Source of the DNA: Methylophilus glucosoxydans
GTDB taxonomy: Bacteria > Pseudomonadota > Gammaproteobacteria > Burkholderiales > Methylophilaceae
Direction of reading: 5' to 3'
DNA: 64,000 nucleotides
Assembly: GCF_042676145.1 (NCBI RefSeq)
Contig: NZ_JBHTJW010000002.1
Coordinates: 1,674,001-1,738,000, forward strand
Shown: positions 18,512-27,018 of the stretch, in pieces
How positions within the stretch are numbered: the first letter of the stretch is position 1
How the letters are laid out: each line of letters starts with the position of its first letter
The notes under the pieces: generated by a model
Database searches by the model: none
What the model saw: only the letters and a program-made list of their open reading frames with translations
Told to the model about the DNA's origin: nothing
Position numbers and translations under genes: made by a program

Positions 18512-19378
18512 TTAAAAGCTATTCACAACAGCACCGATCACCGTCGCACCAGCACCTGATATTTGAGATTTCAAAGTTTTCATTTCATCAATTTTGGTTT
18601 GATTTAACCGTGAAACTAATACCGCGCCGCGTGTAATAGATGACAACATCTGAGCATCGGAACTTTCTCTAAATGCTGGGGTATCTACGATAATTACATC
18701 AAACATAGAACTTGCATATTTAATAAGTTGTGCAAAATTACTTCGTCCGATGAGCTCTTGCGGGTTAGGCGGAACCGTTCCTGCACCTAATACTGTTAAA
18801 TTGGGGAAATCCGCGATCACTTTTAATGCTTCAGTACCTGGCGTGCGATCAGCAAGAATATCTGACAGCCCATATGACTGCTTGAGGTTGAAGATTTTAT
18901 GTTGGCGTGGCTTTCGCATATTGCCATCAATGAGCAACGTTTTTTTACCCAATTGTGAAAAAACTACTGCCAAATTGGCTGCCAAATAACTTACACCTTC
19001 ACCAGCATTGGGCGAGACGACAGTGAAGGCTTTAAAACCTTCGTTAATCCATCTAAAAAGTAATTGACTTCTCAAGGCTCTAAACGACTCAACCTCTGTA
19101 GAAAAGGGTTGATATGCAGCAACAAGCTCTGTGCTGTAAGTTAAATTAGCCGCGGGTAAGTAGGCATATTCAAATTGCTGGGACAAAATATATTGAACAT
19201 CGTCGTCGGTAATGAGACCTAAAAGTTTAGCCGCGTCACCAAACTTAATCCCCTCCTCTTTTTGCTTGCGCAAAATCTTGTCTGTATCCTCTGGGGTGAT
19301 TTTCCCCATCTCAAGCAACATTCGCCCTATGGTAGATACATTTGCATTCAGTTTTGAATCAACGATTTGATTGCTCAT
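18512..19378 (-). CDS. epsG: Chain-length determinant tyrosine-kinase-like protein EpsG
   Basis: This 288-residue protein has two parts. Residues 15-75 form a small helical domain like the N-terminus of GspE/MshE ATPases. Residues 90-288 form a CpsD/CapB/Wzc-type P-loop domain with Walker A-like SPNAGEGVSY (122-131), Walker A' TLLIDGNMR (147-155) and Walker B VIIVDTP (228-234). The Walker A position that is normally Lys is Val129, and the C-terminus (VIGAVVNSF) has no tyrosine cluster, so autokinase activity is doubtful. It lies 2 bp downstream of epsF and probably pairs with it to control polymer length. Confidence 0.85.
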   Translation of the reverse strand: MSNQIVDSKLNANVSTIGRMLLEMGKITPEDTDKILRKQKEEGIKFGDAAKLLGLITDDDVQYILSQQFEYAYLPAANLTYSTELVAAYQPFSTEVESFRALRSQLLFRWINEGFKAFTVVSPNAGEGVSYLAANLAVVFSQLGKKTLLIDGNMRKPRQHKIFNLKQSYGLSDILADRTPGTEALKVIADFPNLTVLGAGTVPPNPQELIGRSNFAQLIKYASSMFDVIIVDTPAFRESSDAQMLSSITRGAVLVSRLNQTKIDEMKTLKSQISGAGATVIGAVVNSF

Positions 19379-19380
19379 AA

Positions 19381-20781
19381 TTATTTACTTCCTTGAAACA
19401 ATGCAGGCAAAAGTGGAAACTTTTGAGAAGAGACTGCAGTTTTTGACTGGATAATTGCTAATACAGGGATATCAAGTATTTCTGAGAAATCATCCTCGCT
19501 GCGAATTTTCCTGTCTTTTAGTTCAGCAATTAAGGCAAAAGCTAGACCAAGCATAATTCCAAAAAATACCGACAACACAGCATTCAATAAAATACGCGGG
19601 CTTGAATGCTTAACAGGTGGTATTGCTGGATTAAGGATTGAAATATCGCTCTCATTTGCTTTACCTTCGATACTTGTTTGGTTAAGCCTTTGAGCAACAG
19701 TGTTATATGCAGTTTGTGCCGCTTCCACGTCACGCTGCAATACGGAAAGTTGATCGCGAGTACGATTTAGCTCTAGCACTTTTTGTTTTTGTGCTGCTAA
19801 TGCAGTTTTTAACTGTGCCTCATTTTGTTGATAGATGCGTGCACTTCCGCCAACACTACTACCAATCCTGGCAACCTCAATCTCAAGTTGCGACTTTAGT
19901 TTTGCAACCTCAGCTTCTGCCGATTGATATTGCGGGTGATTAGCGCCTAGACGATTCCCAACTTCCGCAAGTTTAGATGAAGCCTGAGCTAGTGCCACTT
20001 TTAAGTTTTGAATAACCGGGCTTGCTGCGACATCTGGAGAGGCATCGCCAGATGAATTGGCATTGCGTTGACGCGCTGAAGAGTCTAATGCTTGCGCTTG
20101 TACCATAATGAGCTGGTTAGCAAGTTGGTTAAGCTTGGCGTTCTCAACATCAAGGTTTTCCAGAATACTGGTTAACCCCGTATCCTGCTGGTATTTTGAA
20201 AGCTTAGCTTGCGCGTCCTCAAGTTTATCTCGATAAATCTTTGCCTGAGAAACCAAATAGCCTGCTGCTTTTTGCGAAGGTTCGACCTTCAATCTTAAGC
20301 TTGCTTCTTGATAAGCATCAGCGAAAGCGTTTGCAATCGCAGCTGCAAATTGTGGATCACTACCTGTATAGCTAATTTCAAGCATACTGCTTTCACGTGA
20401 AGGTTTAACGTCTAGCTTCTTAAGTAGTAAATCAGCCAACCAATCATCAATTTTGGCAAAACCTTCCGAACTATCTTCAAACTGCTGTTTAATCACTGGA
20501 CTGTTAGTTAATCCTAGATTCTGCACAACCTTCACAGCGACTGCATGACTGGTAATAATGTCAACTTGGGTCGACATGTAGCCAGGCATTAATTGTGCTG
20601 GCATTGCCAAACCTGTCAATGAGTCTACGCCTTTGTAATTAATAACTAGTGAAGTCGTGGCAGTATATGACTTGGGCCACAAAAGACTAGCAATAACTGT
20701 AGCCCCAACAATAAGTATAAAAGTCCAAAAGATGATTTTTACACGTGCTTTTAATATTAATAAAAATTGCAATAAACTCAT
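19381..20781 (-). CDS. epsF: Chain-length determinant protein EpsF (Wzz family)
   Basis: This 466-residue inner-membrane protein has two terminal membrane segments (about 16-33 and 402-422), with a long periplasmic coiled coil between them (about 165-375, rich in Gln/Ala/Leu). The start is a Wzz domain: SYTATTSLVINYKG and ITSHAVAVKVVQNLGL. The end, NAVLSVFFGIMLGLAFALI, is the GNVR-type second helix. It is the usual co-polymerase partner of EpsG for polymer length. It sits 26 bp after the export gene epsE. Confidence 0.88.
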   Translation of the reverse strand: MSLLQFLLILKARVKIIFWTFILIVGATVIASLLWPKSYTATTSLVINYKGVDSLTGLAMPAQLMPGYMSTQVDIITSHAVAVKVVQNLGLTNSPVIKQQFEDSSEGFAKIDDWLADLLLKKLDVKPSRESSMLEISYTGSDPQFAAAIANAFADAYQEASLRLKVEPSQKAAGYLVSQAKIYRDKLEDAQAKLSKYQQDTGLTSILENLDVENAKLNQLANQLIMVQAQALDSSARQRNANSSGDASPDVAASPVIQNLKVALAQASSKLAEVGNRLGANHPQYQSAEAEVAKLKSQLEIEVARIGSSVGGSARIYQQNEAQLKTALAAQKQKVLELNRTRDQLSVLQRDVEAAQTAYNTVAQRLNQTSIEGKANESDISILNPAIPPVKHSSPRILLNAVLSVFFGIMLGLAFALIAELKDRKIRSEDDFSEILDIPVLAIIQSKTAVSSQKFPLLPALFQGSK

Positions 20782-20807
20782 ATTTTCACCTTAGCCAAAG
20801 CCTAAAA

Positions 20808-21830
20808 TTACAGCAAGCTTTCTTCAATATATAGAACATCTTCGTCTTGTAATACGCTGGTTAAACTTGGCGTTTGCTTAACGACTTCATTATGCTCATC
20901 CTTGCGATGCAGTTTTACAGAGCGCTGCGTCCCGCGCATGGTTAATCCACCTGCCTTGGCAATGGCTTGCATCACGGTCATGTTTTTATCAATTTTATAC
21001 ATACCTGGCCGCTGCACTTCACCATACACATAAACTTGCGGGGCTTTTGGCACATAGAGCACATCACCTGGATACACCTGTTTATTGTGTGCAGAGTTCG
21101 GGGCTTTAAACAGCTCATCGATATTGATTTGCTCAGTTACTGGTGTACCAGAGATAGACGTAGTATAAAAAATGGTTTCGCCGGCAAACTCGGTTGGGCC
21201 ACCTGCAACTGAGATAAAGTCGCTAATCTTGCGCATCCCACCTTGAATACCATATTTGGCTGGGCGTAACAGTTGGCCCACCACAGCCACATCACGAGAC
21301 CCTACATAAATCGTTTCCCCCCCCGCTACAGTGGTTTCTTCCTTACTAGCATGTTGGTTGATCACATCATGTAAGTCGAGCTCGGTTCGCTTGTCGCCGC
21401 GAACTACAGTCACAATTTCTGAACCATCTGGCGTGATCCCACCGGCTTCAGCGATCATGTCTTTGACATCGGAAGGTCGTGTGACAGGATACCGACCTGG
21501 CTTGAGCACCCCACCCAGTACAGACACGGTCTTACTTAGAAACTGAATCACAACAACAGACACTTGTGGGCTTGCAATGAAGCCGCCGCGCTGCAGTTGC
21601 TCTGCAATTTTCTTTTCAGCCTCAACTGTGGATAATCCACCGACCTTGACCTCACCAATCAATGGGAAAGTCAAAATACCATTTTCGGCTATGCGAATTT
21701 CGCGGGTCAGCTCTGCATCCCCATAGACGGTAACTTTTACAAAGTCACCAGTGCCTAGGGTGTAATCAGCAAAAGCCCAAATCGGAAATAGCATGGTGAA
21801 AAGAAACAAACAGCGCGTTAACAATTTCAT
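20808..21830 (-). CDS. epsE: Polysaccharide export protein EpsE (Wza-like)
   Basis: The protein has 340 residues with a Sec signal peptide (AFA-D cleavage near residue 22) and no lipobox cysteine, unlike enterobacterial Wza. The poly-export domain follows at once (LGTGDFVKVTVYG, 25-37). Three SLBB-type beta-grasp repeats come next, each with a V-x-G-x-V/LxPGxY core (VSVLGGVLKPGRYPV; VAVVGQLLRPAKYGI; VYVYGEVQRPGMYKI). It should form or contribute to the periplasmic and outer-membrane export channel. With EpsF and EpsG it completes the Wzy-dependent export machine. Confidence 0.88.
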   Translation of the reverse strand: MKLLTRCLFLFTMLFPIWAFADYTLGTGDFVKVTVYGDAELTREIRIAENGILTFPLIGEVKVGGLSTVEAEKKIAEQLQRGGFIASPQVSVVVIQFLSKTVSVLGGVLKPGRYPVTRPSDVKDMIAEAGGITPDGSEIVTVVRGDKRTELDLHDVINQHASKEETTVAGGETIYVGSRDVAVVGQLLRPAKYGIQGGMRKISDFISVAGGPTEFAGETIFYTTSISGTPVTEQINIDELFKAPNSAHNKQVYPGDVLYVPKAPQVYVYGEVQRPGMYKIDKNMTVMQAIAKAGGLTMRGTQRSVKLHRKDEHNEVVKQTPSLTSVLQDEDVLYIEESLL

Positions 21831-21898
21831 ATGTAGCTCTCAATAAATAATAGTGTTAGTCAAGCAGACGATACGTTATCGGCAAAAGTCAGATTGAT

Positions 21899-22804
21899 CT
21901 ATAGCCCTTTTAAGCCATGATCCACCGAATTCGGTGCTTTTTGAGTTGTTGAGGCAGGCGAAGCTTTAGCCGTTGATGCCGCTGGTTCAGACTTTAAATT
22001 GGGATCCAGCACCTCAATCTGCGCCAGTTTTTTTAGGCGTTGTAACTCATCCAAAATGAGCTGCTGACGTTTACGCTCATTAACAGCCTTGGTTGCCATA
22101 TCCAATGCCTGTTGCTCAGTCAATGGAACCTCAGCGATGTTGGCAATGCTGCGCGCAACCACTTTGATGTCATCATGCATAAACAATAAATCCCCTACTT
22201 TTACCTGATCTGCCAAACTGACGGCCTCTTTGGGCAAGGCTTCGGTGGGGATGGTTTCTTCAGCAATTTCGAAGTGAATTTGATGCCTGTTTAACCAAGT
22301 CTTTAGCTCTTCTGCATTGCTGACCAATTGCTGCAATTTATCAGCATCGATTTTGCCAGGATCATTTGCAAAAATAATGTCTGCAGTTGTGAATACTTTG
22401 CGTCGGCTAAACACCTCGGGATGCTCGAGCATGAACTGTTGGACCTCTTTGTCATTGGCTTGACCAATTGCGGAGACTTTGCGTGCCAAGTAGGCTTGAG
22501 CGTAAATTTGTGCACGTGCAGCATCTACCAACTGCATGACTTCTGGCGTGCGATCAAGATTTAGCTTAACGGCTTCTTGTACCAGTAGCTGGCGATCAAT
22601 CAAGCTGTTAAGCATTTTTTTTGCGACTACCTGAGGGTTGGCAACAGGCACTTGCAAGCGCTGCATTTCACCATTGATCTGGTGTACCGTAATTTCATCA
22701 CCATTCACTTTTGCAACCACCTGCGTTTGCTTACCAGCAGGATCGCTATTGCTACAGCCAGAAAGTGTTGCAAACAAGAGGCTTGTGAGTACAAAATTTT
22801 TCAT
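21899..22804 (-). CDS. epsD: EpsD family lipoprotein (peptidyl-prolyl isomerase-like)
   Basis: This 301-residue predicted lipoprotein has a lipobox LSGC with Cys17, followed by a SurA/PpiC-like N-terminal helical region (VNGDEITVHQINGEMQRL, then SLIDRQLLVQEAVKLNLD). The isomerase part is shortened and diverged. The C-terminal tail is rich in Ala/Ser/Pro and looks disordered. EpsD proteins are typical of exosortase-linked exopolysaccharide loci, where they may help fold outer-membrane partners such as EpsL. It is located between epsL and epsE. Confidence 0.82.
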   Translation of the reverse strand: MKNFVLTSLLFATLSGCSNSDPAGKQTQVVAKVNGDEITVHQINGEMQRLQVPVANPQVVAKKMLNSLIDRQLLVQEAVKLNLDRTPEVMQLVDAARAQIYAQAYLARKVSAIGQANDKEVQQFMLEHPEVFSRRKVFTTADIIFANDPGKIDADKLQQLVSNAEELKTWLNRHQIHFEIAEETIPTEALPKEAVSLADQVKVGDLLFMHDDIKVVARSIANIAEVPLTEQQALDMATKAVNERKRQQLILDELQRLKKLAQIEVLDPNLKSEPAASTAKASPASTTQKAPNSVDHGLKGL

Positions 22805-22861
22805 GGTTTTTATAATTCCTGCTTTTGAAAGTAGACCAATTACTGATGATGCAACAAAGGC

Positions 22862-24061
22862 TTAAATTTTCAAATCTAGCGTTAGGCTAGAAGTCACGTC
22901 GTTGTAATCAAATTGATTGTACGCACTGGAGGCGTCTCGTGAAGATTTTGTGGTATTGACAATCACACTAACGCTTTTAACTGGTTGCCAAGTCACCGCC
23001 GCGCCTATACTTCTCTCATCATCATTTCGACTTGGGCGGTCAGGAACAACTGCTTGTTTAAAGTCACGCTTGGCATAGCGGCCATTTACGCTAAGAATGA
23101 GTTTTTCACTGACAAAGTAACTCGTATTGACACTAACCGCATCTGTAACGGTATAAGTACTATAGCTAGACTCAAACGCACCTACGACTCTTGAAAAGTC
23201 AAAACTTGTTTTTAACTTACCAGTTAAAAACAAGTCATACTTGATATTGCCATACCAAACACCATAATCTCGCACCGAGTAATTATCATATTCTCTTGAT
23301 AAATGAGCCAATTTAGAGCTTAAATTACTTTTACCAGTAGCTTTAAATACTATATCAAACTCAAATTCATCTTCAGAATAACCGTTATCAAATAAAAGTA
23401 TTGGGCTAAGAACTCGATTACTGTAATGGCTCTGACGCTTATGACCCAGTAAGGTCATGTTGGTCCCAGATGGAAAGTTATAACGTGCACCGTAATCAAA
23501 AGCTGTTGCATCAAAATCAGTCTGCGCGTTAAAAGTCTGGCTATTTTCCAACCGCGTTTCCGTAAAACCAGCTATTAGCGCACCAACTTTATATGGAGAA
23601 TACTCTGCACGAAATTGATTCGTAGCATTAGTTCTAATGTTTTGTGTCAACAGCCTGAAGTCACCAAAACCATTTAGTGCTCTTGTTCTACTACTTAACA
23701 AAGTACCCGTTAATGAAGGGCTTAGAGACCATTGCCATGTAGCGTCATAATTAATTGTATCGAAGTTAAGAAAATCATTTCTTTGATATTTGTAATCCAA
23801 ATAATTGACATTAACTATAAACCTTTGCAATGAGTATCTCTTGTCAAACTTAACTCCCGCGGAATAAGTTGTAATTTGATCCGATCTCTCGTTATCACTT
23901 AAACGAAAAAGGTTGTTATCCCAGGTACGGTTTACGGAAGTGCTAAATTGAAAAGTATCAAATTCATCAGCGTGCGTATTTGCCAAGTAGAGTGATGACA
24001 GACAACACATTAAGCGGGTCATCAATAAAGATCGTTTTCTCTTTTTAGAATTTAATAACAT
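22862..24061 (-). CDS. epsL: EpsL outer-membrane beta-barrel protein
   Basis: This 399-residue protein has a signal peptide ending near residue 32 (NTHADEF). The rest is made of alternating hydrophobic/polar strands with many aromatic residues and a final strand SSLTLDLKI, as in an outer-membrane beta-barrel. The motif VNRTWDNNLFRLSDNE early in the mature part is typical of the EpsL family (exopolysaccharide operon barrel). It is the first gene of the long minus-strand operon, directly downstream of the divergent promoter region. It is a good candidate for the exit pore or an anchor for the polymer. Confidence 0.82.
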   Translation of the reverse strand: MLLNSKKRKRSLLMTRLMCCLSSLYLANTHADEFDTFQFSTSVNRTWDNNLFRLSDNERSDQITTYSAGVKFDKRYSLQRFIVNVNYLDYKYQRNDFLNFDTINYDATWQWSLSPSLTGTLLSSRTRALNGFGDFRLLTQNIRTNATNQFRAEYSPYKVGALIAGFTETRLENSQTFNAQTDFDATAFDYGARYNFPSGTNMTLLGHKRQSHYSNRVLSPILLFDNGYSEDEFEFDIVFKATGKSNLSSKLAHLSREYDNYSVRDYGVWYGNIKYDLFLTGKLKTSFDFSRVVGAFESSYSTYTVTDAVSVNTSYFVSEKLILSVNGRYAKRDFKQAVVPDRPSRNDDERSIGAAVTWQPVKSVSVIVNTTKSSRDASSAYNQFDYNDVTSSLTLDLKI

Positions 24062-24361
24062 GCATTAGCCGTGTGAAGTTTTAGAAATTAGAAGTGAGCT
24101 ACTTGTTTTAATAATTATTCACGGAGGCCAAAGACCGTCTTACGCTAAGGCCACACTTTTTAAAATCTACACATGCAAACTTCAATTCCCTGAAAGTTAA
24201 ACATGATGATTCGTTAAGATTAAACTTTTTTGACAGATTACCATGTTCATTGAAGAGTTGCACCTATCCATCTGGACGATTGCCCCAAATAAGGCATTGA
24301 TGCAACTATAACGGATGCGTTAAACTATGTTTAAGTCTTAATCAAAATAATTTTAACTTCC
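24062..24361. promoter_or_regulatory. Divergent intergenic region between epsL and the sugar transferase
   Basis: This 300-bp gene-free, A+T-rich stretch must hold the promoters of both eps transcription units. It contains two small perfect palindromes: AAGACcGTCTT at 24131-24141 and TTAAACtatGTTTAA at 24320-24334, the second only about 30 bp before the sugar-transferase start. A TTGACA on the plus strand (24230-24235) has no convincing -10 at the right distance. No regulator gene is adjacent, so the controlling protein is unknown. The sugar-transferase ATG lacks a clear ribosome binding site. Confidence 0.5.
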
Positions 24362-25765
24362 ATGACTACCAAACCCCCGATCAGAACACTTTCAGGCTTT
24401 TCTGCTGGTGCCAACAATCCACTCTACATGCTGGAGTCTCTTGTTGAGCCTCTGGTCATGGTATTTGTCTTGTGGGGATTGTTTATTTATACCGAAAACC
24501 GCATTCCGATGTCGATTTTTATTACATCTATTGTGCTGTTTTCTATCTCTTTTCCAAGTGGCGCCAAAATTCGCAAAGGCTTTGTAAAAATGTGCCGCGA
24601 TGTGATTGGCCAGTGGTTGGTGATTGCAACGTTTGTACTAACTTTTGCTTACATCACGCGTTACATTACGCTTTATAGCGAAAAGCTCATTCTGGCATGG
24701 CTCATTGCGACACCTATTGTCCAAATTCTTGCATTGCAGCTTTTAAAGTTGGCCAGCCCGAAACTGATTGAGTGGCAAGGTCCTCCGCAAAACACGCTGA
24801 TTATTGGTTTGAATGAACAAGGCCTGTTGCTGGCGGACAACCTCCAACGCGATTACTACCAGCGTATTAATATCTTAGGTTTTTTTGAAGATCGTGCACC
24901 GAATCGACTACCGCAAACAGACGCCTATCCGGTGTTAGGTAGCTTAAATGAGTTAAGTCGTTACTTAAAATCGCACACTGTACATAAACTTTATATTGCA
25001 TTGCCGATGTCTAGCCACCCTCGGATTTTAAAAATGCTGGATGATTTAAAAGATACGACGGCTTCAATCTATTTTGTGCCAGATATTTTTGTGACCGACC
25101 TTATCCAGGGCCGAGTCTCTGAAGTAAACGGTATTCCAGTCGTATCTGTCTGCGAGACGCCTTTTACTGGTGTAGATGGTGTGATCAAACGGACGGCAGA
25201 TATTTTATTCTCGTTATTTGTTTTGATTTTAATCTCACCCATTTTGCTGGTCATTGCGTTAGGGGTAAAGTTAACTTCACCTGGGCCAATTATTTTCAAG
25301 CAACGCCGCTACGGTTTGGATGGACAAGAGATCCTAGTGTATAAATTTCGCTCGATGACGGTAACCGAAGATGGCAGCAAGGTGACACAGGCTACTAAAA
25401 ATGACCAGCGGATTACGCCTCTGGGGGCTTTTTTACGTAAAACTTCACTGGATGAATTGCCTCAGTTTATCAATGTGTTGCAAGGCCGCATGAGTGTGGT
25501 TGGCCCGCGCCCGCATGCCGTTGCGCATAACGAGGAATACCGCAAGCTGATTAAAGGCTATATGGTGCGTCATAAAGTCAAACCTGGGATTACCGGTTGG
25601 GCACAGGTGAATGGCTTTAGAGGTGAAACAGACACCCTTGATAAGATGGAACAGCGCGTGCACTATGATCTAGAATATCTGCGGAACTGGAGCCCTCGCC
25701 TGGATATGTTGATTGTGGCAAAAACAATCTGGCTGACCATTGTCGGCCAAGACGGTGCTTACTGA
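24362..25765 (+). CDS. Undecaprenyl-phosphate sugar phosphotransferase (WcaJ/EpsB-like)
   Basis: This 467-residue polyprenyl-phosphate hexose-1-phosphate transferase has four or five N-terminal membrane segments (up to about 130), a cytoplasmic Rossmann-like region with NTLIIGLNEQG (about 150), and a C-terminal catalytic domain. The latter starts KRTADILFSLFVLI and holds GLDGQEILVYKFRSM, KTSLDELPQFINVLQGRMS, VGPRP and KPGITGWAQV, the full signature of the bacterial sugar transferase family. It starts repeat-unit assembly by loading glucose or galactose 1-phosphate on the lipid carrier. It is transcribed away from the rest of the eps genes and followed by a strong terminator. Confidence 0.9.
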   Translation: MTTKPPIRTLSGFSAGANNPLYMLESLVEPLVMVFVLWGLFIYTENRIPMSIFITSIVLFSISFPSGAKIRKGFVKMCRDVIGQWLVIATFVLTFAYITRYITLYSEKLILAWLIATPIVQILALQLLKLASPKLIEWQGPPQNTLIIGLNEQGLLLADNLQRDYYQRINILGFFEDRAPNRLPQTDAYPVLGSLNELSRYLKSHTVHKLYIALPMSSHPRILKMLDDLKDTTASIYFVPDIFVTDLIQGRVSEVNGIPVVSVCETPFTGVDGVIKRTADILFSLFVLILISPILLVIALGVKLTSPGPIIFKQRRYGLDGQEILVYKFRSMTVTEDGSKVTQATKNDQRITPLGAFLRKTSLDELPQFINVLQGRMSVVGPRPHAVAHNEEYRKLIKGYMVRHKVKPGITGWAQVNGFRGETDTLDKMEQRVHYDLEYLRNWSPRLDMLIVAKTIWLTIVGQDGAY

Positions 25766-25790
25766 TAGCATCCGTTTTAAAGCGGATCAT

Positions 25791-25822
25791 AAAAAAGCCT
25801 GACAACGCTGTCAGGCTTTTTT
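25791..25822. terminator. Bidirectional intrinsic terminator
   Basis: The stem AAGCCTGACA / TGTCAGGCTT with a 4-base loop (ACGC) is flanked by six A on the left and six T on the right. It therefore works for the sugar-transferase gene on the plus strand and could also stop transcripts of miaA coming from the minus strand. Confidence 0.88.
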
Positions 25823-25851
25823 ATGATGGTAAGCTTTGTTTACCAAGCTAA

Positions 25852-25994
25852 GGATACACGGAATAAGTGAGCGAGCGGGATAAAGTGCAAGGCGCACGGA
25901 ACGCAGAAACCGAGATAGTACGCGGTGTACAGCGAGGTTTCGAGTACCGCGCAACGCAGCAATTGGCCCGCGTAGCCACTTATTCCGCGCATCC
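25852..25994. repeat. 143-bp imperfect palindromic intergenic repeat
   Basis: The ends match in inverted orientation over 18 bases (GGATACACGGAATAAGTG against GGATGCGCGGAATAAGTG, 16 of 18). The complementarity continues inward with interruptions, including GAAACC...GGTTTC around 25906-25941. Base composition differs from the surrounding A+T-rich spacer. It encodes no credible protein. It looks like a dispersed non-autonomous palindromic element or a large hairpin between convergent genes; copy number elsewhere cannot be judged here. Confidence 0.6.
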
Positions 25995-26027
25995 CTAACT
26001 TTACATCTCAATCTCACACACATGCGA

Positions 26028-26981
26028 TTAATCGCTGTGCGCGGTCATTCTGGTCAACATCTGCCCGATCCAGCTCGGGCTCAAGCAATCCAACACTTCC
26101 ACATCTTCCATACCACGTAGCCAGGTGAGCTGTCGTTTCGCCAATTGCCGCGTCGCGTAGACGCCATGATCAGCCAGGGTGGGCAGGTCAATCTCGCCAT
26201 TGAGGTGCTGCAACACCTGACGGTAACCGACGCAACGCATGCTTGGTGTCTCAGTGGTGAGTTGCGGATAGGCACTGAGCAAGCCTTGAACTTCCTCAAT
26301 AAAGCCTTGTTTCAGCATGGTTTGAAAACGATCGGCAATGCGCTGATGCAAGACACTGCGGTCGCTAGGCATGAGGGCGATTTTGAGGATATCAAACGGT
26401 AGCGTGACTTTTTCGGACTGCGCGCGCAGGGCGCTCATGGGCTGACCACTGATGCGATACACTTCCAAGGCACGCTCGATGCGTTGTGAGTCAGTGGTAT
26501 GGATTTTAGCAGCGACGCTGGGGTCTATGCTGGCTAATTGGGCATGCATGGCTGGCCAGCCAACCGCACTGGCTTCAGCTTCGATTTGCGCGCGGATGAC
26601 AGGGTCCGCCGGCGGCAAGTCGCTCAAGCCATGTTGCAAGGCGTTGAAATAAAGCATGGTGCCGCCCACGAGCACCGGGATGCGTCCGTTGGCGGTGGCA
26701 GTCTGCATGAGCGCTAACGCATCCTTGGCAAACTGGGCGGCGGAATACTGCTCCAGTGGCGTGATTAAATCAATTAAATGGTGTGGCGCCTGACGCAAGG
26801 TCTCGGCATCGGGTTTGGCGGTGCCAATGTCCATGCCGCGATAGACAAGCGCAGAATCGACACTGATGATTTCCACCGGAAAGCGCTGGGCTAGCGCAAT
26901 GGTGGCAGCGGTTTTGCCACTAGCCGTCGGCCCCATAAAAAATATCGCTGGCGGTAGATGGCTTTTATCAGGGGCTGGCAT
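26028..26981 (-). CDS. miaA: tRNA dimethylallyltransferase
   Basis: MiaA transfers the dimethylallyl group to A37 of tRNAs that read UNN codons. The protein is 317 residues, a normal length. The P-loop is GPTASGKT (17-24), followed by IISVDSALVYRGMDIGTAKP (residues 38-57), the MiaA substrate motif with the catalytic Asp. HHLIDL and VGGTMLYF are the next conserved blocks. It lies 37 bp downstream of the carbinolamine-dehydratase-like gene, in the same direction as the H4MPT block. Confidence 0.95.
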   Translation of the reverse strand: MPAPDKSHLPPAIFFMGPTASGKTAATIALAQRFPVEIISVDSALVYRGMDIGTAKPDAETLRQAPHHLIDLITPLEQYSAAQFAKDALALMQTATANGRIPVLVGGTMLYFNALQHGLSDLPPADPVIRAQIEAEASAVGWPAMHAQLASIDPSVAAKIHTTDSQRIERALEVYRISGQPMSALRAQSEKVTLPFDILKIALMPSDRSVLHQRIADRFQTMLKQGFIEEVQGLLSAYPQLTTETPSMRCVGYRQVLQHLNGEIDLPTLADHGVYATRQLAKRQLTWLRGMEDVEVLDCLSPSWIGQMLTRMTAHSD

Positions 26982-27018
26982 ACAACAACATCAACAATGA
27001 AGATTAAGCGTAAAACAG

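Noticed and set aside
24230..24258. TTGACA as a -35 for the sugar-transferase gene
   Set aside because: The hexamer at 16-18 bases downstream does not resemble a -10.
25811..26023. 70-codon minus-strand frame between the sugar transferase and miaA
   Set aside because: It runs through the terminator and the palindromic repeat; composition is Arg/Leu-rich and unlike a real protein.
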